Positions 1-10,920 of a stretch of DNA of 64,000 bases are shown here, one piece after another. A program made the position numbers and the translations under genes. The stretch comes from Mortierella alpina (taxonomy: Eukaryota > Mortierellomycota > Mortierellomycetes > Mortierellales > Mortierellaceae). Numbering within the stretch: position 1 is the first letter of the stretch; each line of letters opens with the position of its first letter. Location of the stretch: NCBI GenBank assembly GCA_029449245.1, contig JANATF010000013.1, positions 310,001-374,000 of the forward strand. The letters are read 5' to 3'. A model generated the notes under the pieces. It saw only the letters and a list, made by a program, of their open reading frames with translations. It was not told where the DNA came from and did not search any database.

Positions 1-883
1 AGAAGAAGAAGAGGAAGAGGACGAAGGAATCGCCGATCGCGTGGTTCCTTATACCACCTTGGCATCCCATGGCGTCAGTCCCCTAGATGTGGAGATGGAG
101 GAATCCTTCGAGGAACCCAAAGAACAGCACGTCCCAAGCCAAGATGACGCGAGCGAGGAGAAGGGCCGCGACCTGGAAGAACCAAAGGAGGACAAGGAAG
201 ACAGCGAAGACGGAAAGGACGTCGAAATGGAGACGTTCGGCAGCCATCCCAAGGGACCTCAGGAGCACAAGGAGATGGTCGCACCTCAGCCCTCATCTTG
301 CCCAGTCGTCCCTGAGCTCACAGGCCCATCCGTGACCGCATTCCCACCGCTGTCGCCCTCAAGCCCACAACCTGTCGTCTCGGCATGGCATCCATCAAAG
401 CCGCTCAGCTATGCAGCCTCCGTCAAACTGAGAAGCGAGGATAGCAAGACGCGCGTGTCCCTTGCCCTGTCTTCCAACCTCAGCTCCATGACATCCTTCA
501 GCCAAGCAGCCAATATCCCCGAGCCTCCCTGCCCTTCGCCAGCGGCCAATGTGGCTGCCTCAACCACCTTACACCACTACGGTTCAACACCTGTCGCCAA
601 AGCCACCCCAATGGCTCCACCCACCGCGCCCAAGCGGATATTGATTGGCGTGGGTATGAACAAGCGTGTTCAGCGGGACGTGATCCAATCGCCCTCACCT
701 GCGTTCCCATCCTTGTCCGCCTCGTCCCCGTCCTCCATGGCATCGCCTCCACGCGCACGGACGGCGTTGCCGTTCTCGTACGCATCTGTCGTGGCCTCTG
801 GAGCTGCAGCTGCTGCCTCGCGAGCATTCTCACCCCCCATGGCTCCAGGTATTACATCTCCCCCTGCCGCCTTGACGGTCTAG
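1..883 (+). CDS. C-terminal part of an unknown acidic, Pro/Ser-rich protein (5' truncated)
   Basis: The open frame enters from the window edge (frame starting at base 2) and ends at the TAG at 881-883, so at least 293 residues of the C-terminus are seen. No in-frame ATG marks a start here; the frame is continuous upstream. The visible part begins with a Glu/Asp run, continues as a charged segment rich in Glu-Lys-Asp up to about base 280, and then becomes rich in Pro, Ser and Ala. I see no recognisable domain, membrane segment or catalytic motif. The composition suggests a disordered, probably nuclear or cytosolic tail. Coding status rests on the long open frame and ordinary codon use; function is unknown. 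It converges on the aminotransferase gene downstream. Confidence 0.6.
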   Translation, partial: EEEEEEDEGIADRVVPYTTLASHGVSPLDVEMEESFEEPKEQHVPSQDDASEEKGRDLEEPKEDKEDSEDGKDVEMETFGSHPKGPQEHKEMVAPQPSSCPVVPELTGPSVTAFPPLSPSSPQPVVSAWHPSKPLSYAASVKLRSEDSKTRVSLALSSNLSSMTSFSQAANIPEPPCPSPAANVAASTTLHHYGSTPVAKATPMAPPTAPKRILIGVGMNKRVQRDVIQSPSPAFPSLSASSPSSMASPPRARTALPFSYASVVASGAAAAASRAFSPPMAPGITSPPAALTV

Positions 884-1341
884 ATGAAATAGAAAAAAGA
901 TGATCAAGAAGAAAAAAGTTTTGTAATATATATATTTGATTTTGCTCTACTCACAAGGAACATAAAACAATGTTGCGGGGTTCCGGCATTATGGTCATGA
1001 TGCAAGAAGAGGGGGGGGGGGGGGGGTACTTGTTAATGTGTGTGCGGATCTTGCAGCAGTGTCGGATTCGAAGTAGCTTTAAGCGTGTTCAGACGGCGCC
1101 AGATACACAGAGTGTCAAACCGTACCACTAACATTGCTTAGGAACCTGTTATCGCACTGGGGTCGAACAACGGGCAAGAAACAGCCCTGACGGGCCAATG
1201 GAAAGCGCGGTTATGTGGTTGATATGGCCCATATGGAGGCGCAGGGGATATCAGTGCGATGTGCATACTTCCATCAGGTACCTGTTTGTATAGTTTTTAT
1301 TAAAAAAAGTTCTTTCCTACATCGGCGAAAGTTATTCTGAT
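884..1341. other. Convergent 3' spacer
   Basis: This spacer lies between the stop codons of the truncated plus-strand gene and the minus-strand aminotransferase. It holds A-rich 3'-UTR-like sequence (about 885-970) and a 16-G homopolymer. No gene is seen. Confidence 0.6.
1011..1026. repeat. 16-nt poly-G run
   Basis: An uninterrupted run of 16 G residues lies in the convergent 3' spacer. Runs of this length are unstable in replication and sequencing, so the exact length is uncertain. Confidence 0.9.
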
Positions 1342-3049
1342 TTAGACAATCACGGACCAGCCCTCGGGACCCTCAGCATCACCGTACTGGATGTCCATGA
1401 TGGCATCGTTGATGCGCTTGGTCAGCTTGCCAGCCTGGCTGGTCTTGTCTGAGGGGTCCAAGGGGATGTTGATGTCCTTGCCCTCAAAGTGGATCTTCTT
1501 GATAGGGCAGACAATGCAGGCAGTTCCAGCACCTTGTAAACAAAAAAATACATCGAAAAGCAAAAGTGTTAGTCAAGTGTGTCAAACGCGTCATGGACGG
1601 GAAAGATGATGGTCATGGGAGGATAAGGACGATGGTCAAAGGGAGCCCTCGCATTGCATATCCCAGTGATAGAAGGGGGAGCGAGCATGTCCACAATCAT
1701 TTCGCAAAGGATCGCCGCGCAGTGATGAGCCATATGAGTAATACGACCGCGAAAAAAACAAAATATCCAGTGATGTTCTGGCTTGTGAAATTTTTCCCTT
1801 ACCAAACATTTCAATGATACGGCCCTCCTTATCAGCCTTGACAAGATCTGCCATGTTGAACTTGCGCTCCGAGACCTTGAACTCGCCCCACTGACGGGTA
1901 AGGGACAGGATACTGTCACGGGTGACTCCGGGCAAGATGGATCCATCGAGGTCAGGGGTGACCAGCTCTCTCTCTAAAAGCGCAGATTCAAAAGGACATT
2001 ATCGTCAGAAAGATATGCCACAAAGGGGTCTACAGATGTACGCGATTTAAATAAACCAAAGTGTTCAGGTTTGGGCGATGGGAGACTTACCTCCTTGCTC
2101 GTTCTTCCAGAAGACAAAGCAGTTCATGGTGCCGACCTCGGTGACCTGGTGGTCGGCTCCAAAGAGCCACAAGTTCTGCTGGTAGCCCTCCTTGTTGGCA
2201 TCCAACTGGGGCTTGATGCAAGGGGCATAGTTGCCTCCGACCTTGGCATCACCCGTTCCGCCGGGCCAGGCACGGACCTTGTCCGAGGTCGCCAACAGGC
2301 TGACGGCGTTGAATCCCGAGGGGAAGTAAGGGCCGACTGGGGAGGCAATGACAAAGATCAAGGCCTTGTTCGATGCACCCACTCCAAGGGACTCTTGGGT
2401 GCCGATCATGGTGGGACGGAGGTAAAGCGAGTAACCACGGCCCTCGGGGATCCAGCGGTCATCGACCTTCAAGTACTCGCCAATCAACTTGATCAACTCC
2501 TTGTCCTCAAAGTTCTACAAGTCGTGCCCCAAAAAAAACTATTATTAGGGACCCATGCAAGGAAAAAAAAGGATAGAAAGGTCCATGGGTGAACAGAAAA
2601 GAGGGTCTTACGGGAAGGGCAATACGGGCAGCACTCTTGTTGAAACGCTTCATGTTCATGTCGGGACGGAAGAGACGGGTCCTGCCTTTCTTGTCCTTGT
2701 AGGCCTTCATGCCCTCGAAGCACTCGAACGAGTAGTGAAAGACGACGGCGGAGGGGTCGAGGTGGAGCTTGCCGTACTCCTTGATCTCTGGCTTGGCCCA
2801 GCCCTTGCCGGCCTCCCACTCGATGGTGAGCATGTTGTCGGAGAAGGTCTTGCCAAAGACAAGCTGCGAGTTCTCCTGCAGTGGCTTCTTGTTCTTGGAG
2901 GCATGGATCTCGAGCTTGGAGGCATCGAGGGGCGCGATGGCGGTACTGTAGAAGCGCGAGGAGACGACCTTGGCGCTGTAGGCGGCGGGGGAGGAGGTGA
3001 AGGCGGTGTGGGCCTTGACAGCCTGACGGAGTGTTCTTTGGACAAACAT
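1342..3049 (-). CDS. BAT1: Branched-chain amino-acid aminotransferase, mitochondrial
   Basis: This fold-type IV PLP enzyme interconverts leucine, isoleucine and valine with their 2-oxo acids, using 2-oxoglutarate/glutamate. Exons read on the minus strand: 3049-2612, 2514-2091, 1973-1803, 1532-1342 (1224 nt, 407 residues), all with GT-AG borders and matching phases. The N-terminus is Arg/Ser/Ala-rich without acids, as in a mitochondrial leader. Family motifs follow: [27 protein letters not shown], the PLP lysine at about residue 237 in DAKVGGNY, and [17 protein letters not shown] near residues 348-354 contains a CxxC pair like the redox centre described for mammalian enzymes. The next gene upstream on the same strand, the carboxylase beta chain, acts two steps later in leucine breakdown. 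Assignment is firm; biosynthetic versus catabolic use cannot be told from sequence. Confidence 0.95.
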
Positions 3050-3916
3050 GGGATGTGCGAGAAGAAAAAAGGGATGAGGATGTGAGAGTGGAGAGATCAG
3101 GAGCTGGCGATGATGCAGACGCTGGGAGTGGAGCGAGTGATGAGTAACGGTGATGAGAGCAAGGTAGGGGAGAGAGACAGAGAGAGAGGGGATGGAAGAG
3201 GAGGAGATGAACGAGAGGGAATGGATGAAAGAAGTGGAATGGGGGCACAGGGTGAGAGAAGCCGCTTCTTATACACATTGTCCCAGAGTGCGATAATGGG
3301 GGGCGCACTCCACCCCAGTCGATCGGGCAGCGTGGCACTTTGTGGCCGGAAAATATATCTGCTGCAGTGCGATGGCCTCTCTTGGACCCTCGTTCTCCTA
3401 CTCCTCCATCCTGGCAGGCGTGGGAAACCCAGCTACTGTACAGCGTAGCCTTCCTGTCTGCTGCACACGGCCAGAGTCTGCGCTGTGTGGAGAGGCGAGC
3501 AGCTGCAGCCCGAGGACTGAGGAGGAGAGCCTGGTGAGGAGAGCGACAAGTGAGAAAGACCCGTGGGAAGAAACCGGGGGTCGCTGGCTGTGATAGGCCA
3601 ATATTGGCCCTTTTCAGTTTTCTCGCGTCTCGTTCTCTCGTTTGTCCGCCGGCGGGGGCACCATCTGCCTTCGTCCCTGACAGACACGGCCATTACACCT
3701 CACTACGCCGTATAAATCACCCGACCATAACATACTACGCACCCCCCCCCCTTTTTTTGCTGCCTCTCCAGAAGCAACATCTACCTGGCGCCGTCCTTGG
3801 AACACCGGATCAAGTGGAGCAATGGGGGCTTTTTTCTCGCTTTTATAAAAAAAAAATAATGTCTATGATAATACTACTCTTCTGTCCATCTTCAAAAAAC
3901 GGCTGTACGGCAAGTC
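3050..3916. promoter_or_regulatory. Intergenic region and presumed aminotransferase promoter
   Basis: This 867-nt spacer separates the aminotransferase start from the stop of the carboxylase gene on the same strand. The part next to the aminotransferase (3055-3260) is strongly purine-rich on the plus strand, giving a CT-rich leader on the transcribed strand. No gene is seen. A promoter role is inferred from position only. Confidence 0.5.
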
Positions 3917-6201
3917 TTACATGCGGAAAACACCATAGTTTGTCTCGCTGACAGGGGCGTTCAAGGCTGCAGAGAGTCCCATGCCCAAGACAGCGCGGGT
4001 ATCGGCAGGATCGATGGTTCCGTCGTCCAGGAGACGTGCTCCAGAGACGTAAGGGTGGCCCTCCTTCTCGTAGAGATCAATGATAGGCTGCTTAAAGTCA
4101 TCTTCCTCCTTCTGCTCCCAGCTCTCACCGCGCTTCTCCATACCGGCTCTCTTGACCGTTGCCAACACTCCTGCAGCCTGCTCGCCTCCCATCACCGAGA
4201 TACGGGCGTTGGGCCACATCCACAAGAATCTAGGAGAGTAGGCTCTGCCGCACATGCCGTAGTTTCCAGCACCAAACGATCCTCCAATGATCACTGTGAA
4301 CTTGGGGACCTGTGCGCAAGAGACCGCAGTGACCATCTTGGCTCCGTTCTTGGCAATGCCTCCTTGCTCTGCAGAGGATCCCACCATGAATCCTGTAATG
4401 TTCTGCAAGAACACAAGAGGGATCTTGCGCTGTGTGCAGAGCTGGACAAAGTGTGCCGACTTGAGCGCAGCCTCAGAAAAGAGAATACCGTTGTTGGCGA
4501 CAATTCCAACTGGGTATCCGTGAATGTGGGCGAATCCAGTGACGATGGACGTGCCGTAGTTCTCCTTGAACTCGCTGAACTTTGAGCCATCGACAATACG
4601 GGAAATCACATCCTTGACATCGAACGATTTCTTAAGGTTGTCGCCGACAATACCGCCCAACTCTGAAGCAGGGTACAAGGGCTCCTCGACCTTCTTTGTC
4701 ACCAACTACTCGCAATATATGAAAAGTACGAGAGGAAAAATCATGATTAGCTGAGGAAGTAGCCAAAGAATAGTGCTCAGGAAAAATAGGGAACCTCATT
4801 TACCTGAGGCTTCTTCTGGTAGTTGAGGTTGCCGATGACACGGCGAGCAAGAACCAGGGCATGCTCGTCGTCGACAGCCAAGTGATCAGTCACTCCAGAG
4901 ACCTTGCAGTGCATATCGGCGCCTCCCAAGTCCTCAGCAGAGACAACCTCACCGGTGGCGGCCTTGACCAGAGGAGGACCAGCCAAGAAAATGGTTCCCT
5001 GCTTCTGAACAATGATACTCTCATCAGCCATGGCAGGCACGTAGGCACCACCGGCCGTGCAGGATCCCAAAACAACAGCAACCTGGGGGATACCCATAGC
5101 AGACATGTTGGCCTGGTTATAGAAAATGCGTCCGAAATGCTCCTTGTCGGGGAAGACGTCCAGCTGACGGGGCAAGTTGGCTCCACCAGACTCGACCAGG
5201 TAGATACAGGGGAGACGGTTCTCTCTGGCAATCTCCTGGGCGCGCAAGTGCTTCTTGACAGTGATGGGGTAGTACGTGCCTCCCTTCACGGTAGGGTCGT
5301 TGGCAACAATCATACACTCGACGCCGTTCACGCGACCAATACCAGCAATGACGCCTCCAGCGGGGACCTTGTCCTCGTACAACTCGTGTCCAGCAAACTG
5401 ACCAATCTCCAGGAAAGGCGATCCGTTGTCCAATAAGCGATCCACGCTATGCAGAGGAGAAGATGGGGTGTTGGTTTTTCCAGTGTTTTCTTTAACCAGA
5501 TGTAGGGGTTCAATAAAGCAAACAAACACATGTGGACGCTGAACCTTACCGATCTCTAGGCAACAGCTTTTTGCGGGACAAGTGTCTCTCTCTGGCAACC
5601 TTTCCTCCACCTATAGTCAATGAAGAGGACCAGTGCAAGAGGTAAGGGGCAATATGGTTAGTGAATGAACACGAGCCAGAGCAACATCGGATCGATTGGC
5701 GCGCCGGCTGGCGGAAAGAAGAAATAAAAGTGTCCTCTATTTTCCCACGTTCCCCCGCACACTCATCAAGAAATACTCAATCAGACCATACCGAGCTTGA
5801 TCTCTGCGACCTTTGCATTCATATCATCCACAAGAGCTTGCATCCTGGCGGCGTTTTCCTATATTCGGACATGAGGAGGTCAGACTCGGGTTAATGGCCA
5901 TTCAGAGATCATTGGGAAAACCAGCAGCTGATCCTGAATTGAATCCCGAACAAACAAGCAAGGTTCTTGTCGTTGTCCCGCTGTTTGATTGCGCCTTTTT
6001 AGTTTTTACCTTGAACTCTGGCTTGTGGGTGTCGATGTTGTTGGGCAGGATGGTGCTCTGATCCTCATGGGCGCGGTAGTAGGACCTGACCATTCCGACG
6101 GCGAAGGAGGGGCGCATCAGAGTAGCGGAGCGTGACAGGGTGGAGGGGGCCATGGCCCTGGAGACCATGGGGGCCAGCGCCTTTTTGTAGAAGATGCTCA
6201 T
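3917..6201 (-). CDS. MCCC2: Methylcrotonyl-CoA carboxylase beta chain, mitochondrial
   Basis: This is the carboxyltransferase subunit of the biotin enzyme that carboxylates 3-methylcrotonyl-CoA, step four of leucine degradation. Exons on the minus strand: 6201-6010, 5858-5792, 5610-5550, 5446-4804, 4705-3917 (1752 nt, 583 residues). Three junctions (after codon 64, after the 67-nt exon, after the 61-nt exon) were fixed by phase and by the family pattern RERH...KLLPRDRVDRLLD. The carboxyltransferase core is clear: [68 protein letters not shown], and [19 protein letters not shown]. The [12 protein letters not shown] form and the KKPQ region favour methylcrotonyl- over propionyl-CoA carboxylase. 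The first exon encodes an Arg/Ser-rich, acid-poor leader. The biotin-bearing alpha subunit is not in the window. Confidence 0.95.
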
Positions 6202-6615
6202 GATGTAGGCGGGAGCGAGGCAAAGAGAGACTCGAGAGTGACGCGGGAGAGAGTGGAGAGAGCGAGAGAGAGTGAGGAGGCAGAGATGGGTGGGAGGGAG
6301 ACGAGAACAGGGAGAACAAAAAAAAAAGGATGGAGATTGCACAGACTGGCCATCGTGGGAAAAATACGGACCATCACATGATTTACAGCACAGCAGCCAG
6401 CAGCCAGTGTTTGATCCAGTGGCTTGCGCGCTTTGCCTTGGGTCCACTGGGTGACTTTGCGTCTGCCTCCGAGCTACACCCTCCACCTGCAGGACCAGAC
6501 GACCAGGCCACCACTAGCGACAAGAACAGCGGCAGGACAAGGAGAGGGCATTCACTCAACAGCGGCATTCATTCTCCCAATTCAGAAAGAGCAGCACACT
6601 CACCTACACATACCC
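6202..6615. promoter_or_regulatory. Bidirectional promoter between carboxylase and release-factor genes
   Basis: A 414-nt spacer separates two divergent start codons, both for mitochondrial proteins. Its left half is purine-rich on the plus strand (6230-6330). A shared promoter is inferred from the head-to-head layout. Confidence 0.55.
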
Positions 6616-8310
6616 ATGGCTGCGTGTTTACATTCCTCAAGGCATGTCGCCGCCCAGGTCACCAGGCTGCTTGCTCGCACACACTCTCGGGCCACCTCCT
6701 CAAGGACTTTGCTCTCCAGGAATCATACCATGCACACAGCAGCCATGGCTTGCCAAACCACATCACCATCCACCGCACCCGGCTCCCTCTCCTTCCCTAA
6801 GCACAGTAGCCTCAACGGCCAAGACACAACCTCGGATCAATACGGATCCAGACGCCTATTCTCCTCCTCTTCAACTCTCAGCAAAGCCTCGGCCACTACT
6901 CGCGAGATTATATTCCACAACCCCATGCTGAACAAGATGAAGCCCAAGCTCGAGTCCATGAAACAACTTCACGAAAAGCTTCTCCAGGAGATCAACGGTC
7001 AATCTTCCGACTCGGACGTGGACGCCATCATGGAAGACCTCTCCCCCGCCAAATTCGCCGAAAAGACCAAACAGCTCCATGATCTGTCGCTTATCACAGA
7101 CAAGTACTCTGAGGTCGAGGCTCAGATCCGAGATTTGCATTCGCTCCAGCAAATGCTCGACGACCCTCTGACCGCTCAGGACAAGGATTTACTGGAGATG
7201 ACCCAGGAGGAGATCAAGTCGACGACCGAGACGATTGTCCAGATGGAAAAGGAACTGTTGTTGTCCATGTTACCCACCGATACTGCGGATGAAGCCAACG
7301 CCCTACTGGAGATCCGTGCTGGTACGGGAGGTGATGAGGCTGGGTTGTTTGCTGCAGAGATCCTCCGCATGTACGAACGCTTTGCAGAGCGACAGCGCTG
7401 GCGGTGGGAGGAAATCTCAAAGACGCACGATGGTCTAGGAGCCATCAAGGTAAACATAGTGATCCTTCCTATGATTTTCAACGTCCGCACTTGGCCGCTT
7501 TAACTTGGGATAACGGCACTCATATCAAACCACTTTCGCGGGGGTTTATTGTTTTTGCATTTTTCTGTAGGATGCCACGATCGCGATTACGGGATCCAAT
7601 GTCTTTGGTCAACTCAAGTTTGAATCTGGTGTTCACCGAGTTCAGCGTGTCCCTGCAACAGAGACCCAAGGACGGATCCATACTTCCACCATCACCGTCG
7701 CGATCATGCCTCAACCGACAGAAGTTCAAGTCCAGATCCAGGATTCAGATGTGCGCGTGGATGTGTTCCGAGCTTCAGGATCAGGCGGACAAAAAGTTAA
7801 CACCACGGACTCGGCGATTCGGTTGACCCATTTGGCAACAGGGATTGTGGTTGCGATTCAAGACGAGCGATCGAATCAAAAGAACAGAGCCAAGGCGTTT
7901 ACGATTCTGAGGGCAAAATTGTATGAGCGGGAGAGAGAGAAGCTGGCCTCGGAGAGACGTGATTCGAGGAGGAAGCAGGTTGGAACGGGTGCACGATCAG
8001 AGAAGATCCGGACCTATAATTTCCCACAGGTAAAAGAGGATATATCATTATCCACAACGCTGATATGTGAGCATTTCAAGGTTGACCCAACGATTCCTAA
8101 AAGATGTGTTTTTTCTTTTTTTTTTTCTTGTTTCTTTTTGCTCGCTTGCTTGGTGAACAGAACCGAGTGACAGACCATAGAATCAACAAGACACTACACG
8201 AACTAGAGTCTGTACTGGATGGCGAATCCTTGCCAGAATTCATCCAGGCGCTGCGCGTCGAGGAACAGACCGATTTGTTGATGGCCATGAACGAGGATGA
8301 ATCGCCTTAG
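6616..8310 (+). CDS. MRF1: Mitochondrial peptide chain release factor 1
   Basis: A class I release factor of the RF1 type, which ends mitochondrial translation at UAA/UAG. Exons 6616-7449, 7571-8029, 8161-8310 (480 residues), all phase 0. The ATG at 6616 opens a Ser/Thr/Arg-rich leader of roughly 90 residues. A helical PCRF domain follows, with [18 protein letters not shown]. The codon-reading tripeptide PAT (about residues 306-308, in [16 protein letters not shown]) marks RF1 rather than RF2, which has SPF. The catalytic GGQ is at about residues 350-352 in [15 protein letters not shown], followed by the conserved RTYNFPQ and [12 protein letters not shown]. Length and order match yeast Mrf1. 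The gene is divergent from the carboxylase. Assignment is firm; the first part of the leader is the only uncertain region. Confidence 0.95.
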
Positions 8311-8453
8311 AGACCCCCCCCCTTCCCCCCATAACATTAAACCCCTCGGGCATAGACAACAATCTGTTATTTTTGTTCTATCGATAATTGTATTTGCCGT
8401 CATTGTAAAAAAGGAATAGAAATGATTGGTTTGTGAAAAATCCAGAAAACCTC

Positions 8454-10083
8454 CTAGTAGATGTAGAAACCACGTCCAGACTTCTTGCCGACCCATCCAG
8501 CATCCACCATCTTGTTCAACAGGACACTTGGGCGGTACTTGGTGTCACCGAGCTGCTCGTGGAGGACCTTCATGATGGCCAAGCAGGTATCCAGACCAAT
8601 GAAATCGGCGAGCGTCAAGGGACCCATGGGCATGTTGGTTCCCAACTTCATAGTCGTGTCAATGTCCTCCTTGGAAGCAATGCCCTATATGACGCACAAA
8701 AAACATCCTTCAGTGTCCACTTCGCTTTTTTTCATCATTCGCCAACACAAAAACAAAAACAAAACACCGCAACGACTCGCAAGGTCAACTTACGGTCTCG
8801 TAGGCGATAATGGCCTCGTTGATGTAAGGCATCAGGAGACGGTTAGCAACAAATCCAGGAACGTCCTGGCTGACGGTGCAAGTCTTGCCCATGGCAACAG
8901 CAAGATCCTTGGTGGTCTTCAAGACCTCGTTCGAGGTGGCCAGACCGGGAATGATCTCGACCAGCTTCATGACAGGAACGGGGTTCATGAAATGCATTCC
9001 GATGACCTGCTCCTCGCGCCCCTTGGCAGCAGCAGCAATCTTAGTGATGCTGATGCTCGAAGTGTTGGAAGCCAGGATCGCATGCTTGGGCGTGGCCTGG
9101 GCCAGATCGCGGAAGAGGGTCGCCTTGAGAGCGGGGTTCTCGGAGACGGCTTCGATCACAAAGTCAATATCGCCAAAGTCGGCCATCTTCTGGGTGGTCT
9201 TAACTCTGGAACGGGTCTCATCCGCCTGGGCCTCAGTCAAGCGGCCCTTGGCAATGTCCTTCTTGAGTAGCGAATCTAGTATTTTTTTCCAGGGCAACAG
9301 TGCCAATTGAAGGTTAGCACTCAATTTGGAGAACAAAAAAAAAGCACAATTTTTCCCACGGCTTCCACGGTCATTCCCGACACATTTTTCGTTCAGTCTC
9401 GATTTTTCGTCCTGTTGTCCTTCGAGCTATTATTACCCATGAACTTGAGGCCCTTGTTGAGCTGAGTCTCGTTCGTGTCCAGAAGCAGAACGGGAAGCTT
9501 AGAAACATTAGCAGCGACCAAGGCGATTCCCAATCCCTATTTGTTCATGGTCAAAAAAAAAAGCAGTGATCAGCGCGCTTGGTCTTGAGACAGTTGTGAA
9601 CAAAGGCTTTTGCGAGCTCATGATCCCAATCCGTTGTGTTATCAAGACGGTCTGTCGTTCGTTTTCCTGATCATTTAGGCCTTACCATCTGGCCGGCACC
9701 GAGGACACCAACACGCTTGACGCCGTGCTATGAAAGGAAATGGAGTCAAAGAATCGATCATCAGCTTCCATGCATCTGCAACTTGACATTTTTTCGCGGG
9801 CTGAAGTATGTGAGCAACAAGCTGCCTCATATCAAGTTGGCAAAGTTACCATGCTGACGCTGGAGGAGTGGAAAGACTAGGAGGTAGGCGGGACAGGTAC
9901 AAGGAAGGAGGAAAGGAAACTGGTCAGTTGAAATGCGACATGCGATTGGGATCAAGCCGAGCGATGTGCGTGGCTGATGAGTTAGCTCGATGGAGGCGGT
10001 AGGGGAGCAGGGATGAAGAAGCTAACCTTGACGCTCCAGTGCGAGGCACGAGAGGAGGCAGCACGAGCGAGAGCGAAGACCAT
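8454..10083 (-). CDS. HADH: 3-hydroxyacyl-CoA dehydrogenase (HADH type), mitochondrial
   Basis: An NAD-dependent L-3-hydroxyacyl-CoA dehydrogenase of short/medium-chain beta-oxidation; the family also acts in isoleucine and butyrate metabolism. Exons on the minus strand: 10083-10027, 9727-9686, 9536-9437, 9275-8794, 8684-8454 (912 nt, 303 residues). Exon 1 gives a short Ala/Arg/Ser leader. The Rossmann GxGxxG is GAGQMG at about 29-34, spanning the junction of the 42-nt second exon and exon 3. Further motifs are [19 protein letters not shown], the catalytic-His segment [19 protein letters not shown], and the substrate-domain end [12 protein letters not shown]. Length matches human HADH (about 300). 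It lies close to two leucine-catabolism genes, which fits a branched-chain/fatty acyl-CoA role. The C-terminus GFYIY has no peroxisomal signal. Confidence 0.93.
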
Positions 10084-10433
10084 GATGGGCAGGTGGAGTG
10101 GGGAGGAAGAAAGGGGGATGAGAGATGAGGAAAAAAACGAGTCAAGCGAAGCTGAAGTGCTTCAATTTCGTATCTGATCGTTTTCAGCCTCAGACAAGCT
10201 ACGTGGGATTGGATGGGATTGGATGGATATTTTATTATGTCGTGTTGTGGGTCTATGGGTGAAAAGGGAGGCTGCCTGCGTGTGGAGGGGATGAGGGTGG
10301 GGTTAAGGAGTTGGGTAGCAATGGTCAATCTGTTGATCCTCCGTCTGAAGCGTCTTGAACGTCTATCGTCTGCCCAAAAAACACGGGAATCTGGTATCGT
10401 CGCTTTCTGTTCCGAGACCTAGGCAAGCTGCGC
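10084..10433. other. Spacer with presumed HADH promoter
   Basis: This 350-nt stretch separates the HADH start from the stop of the next minus-strand gene. Purine-rich tracts (about 10095-10140) lie upstream of HADH. No gene is seen. Confidence 0.5.
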
Positions 10434-10920
10434 TTAGCCGTCGTTGTCATCGTCGTCGCTCTCAAAGGCTGCCGCATTCACCTAAAAAGCCGCACACGGT
10501 CAAAACAGAGGTCTCCCATTAGGCTACATTCTTACTTTACCGCCAAACAGCAAACAAAGCGCGTCATTCAATCCCTATCGCATCCCTTACCCATGCTGTG
10601 AGGTCGTCAATGCTCTTCTTTGCCGCTAGGAGGTGCTCTTTGGTTGGTTGCTTGGCGGCTGCGTCCTCGGTCAGCTGCAGCCCTGCAAATTGGTTGAGCA
10701 TCGTGAGCGATTTTCGGTACTTGAGTGCTCTGCGCTCCATGCTTGCAATCTCTGCCGTGTCTGGGTCCTTGGACGATGAGGCGTCATCATCCTCATCGTC
10801 GTCACTGAAATCATCACTACTGAAACCATCGTCATCGCAGTGCCGGGTGTTCAGGTCCTCGCGAAAAGAGATGCGGTTCTTGGCCAAGTTGTCCATGGAT
10901 GATTCCGAGACCAATGCCAT
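10434..10920 (-). CDS. Small acidic protein of unknown function
   Basis: Exons on the minus strand: 10920-10591 and 10481-10434, giving 125 residues. I do not recognise the family. The N-terminal third is neutral to basic (MDNLAKNRISFREDL), followed by an Asp/Ser block (SSDDFSDDDEDDD) and then a helical, likely coiled-coil segment (MERRALKYRKSLTMLNQFAG, continuing to SIDDLTAW). A second acidic tail ends in ESDDDDNDG. Splicing is supported by a GTAAGG donor after the codon for Trp110 and a TTTTTAG acceptor, which keep the frame. If the intron is kept, the protein instead ends after eight different residues, at the TGA at 10566-10564. The layout resembles small complex subunits or chaperone-like acidic proteins, but no function can be assigned. 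Confidence 0.6.

Noticed and set aside
9728-10026. A 10-nt mini-exon at about 9850-9859 in the HADH intron 1
   Set aside because: Including it breaks the reading frame into the Rossmann exon, whereas direct joining of exon 1 to 9727 keeps phase.
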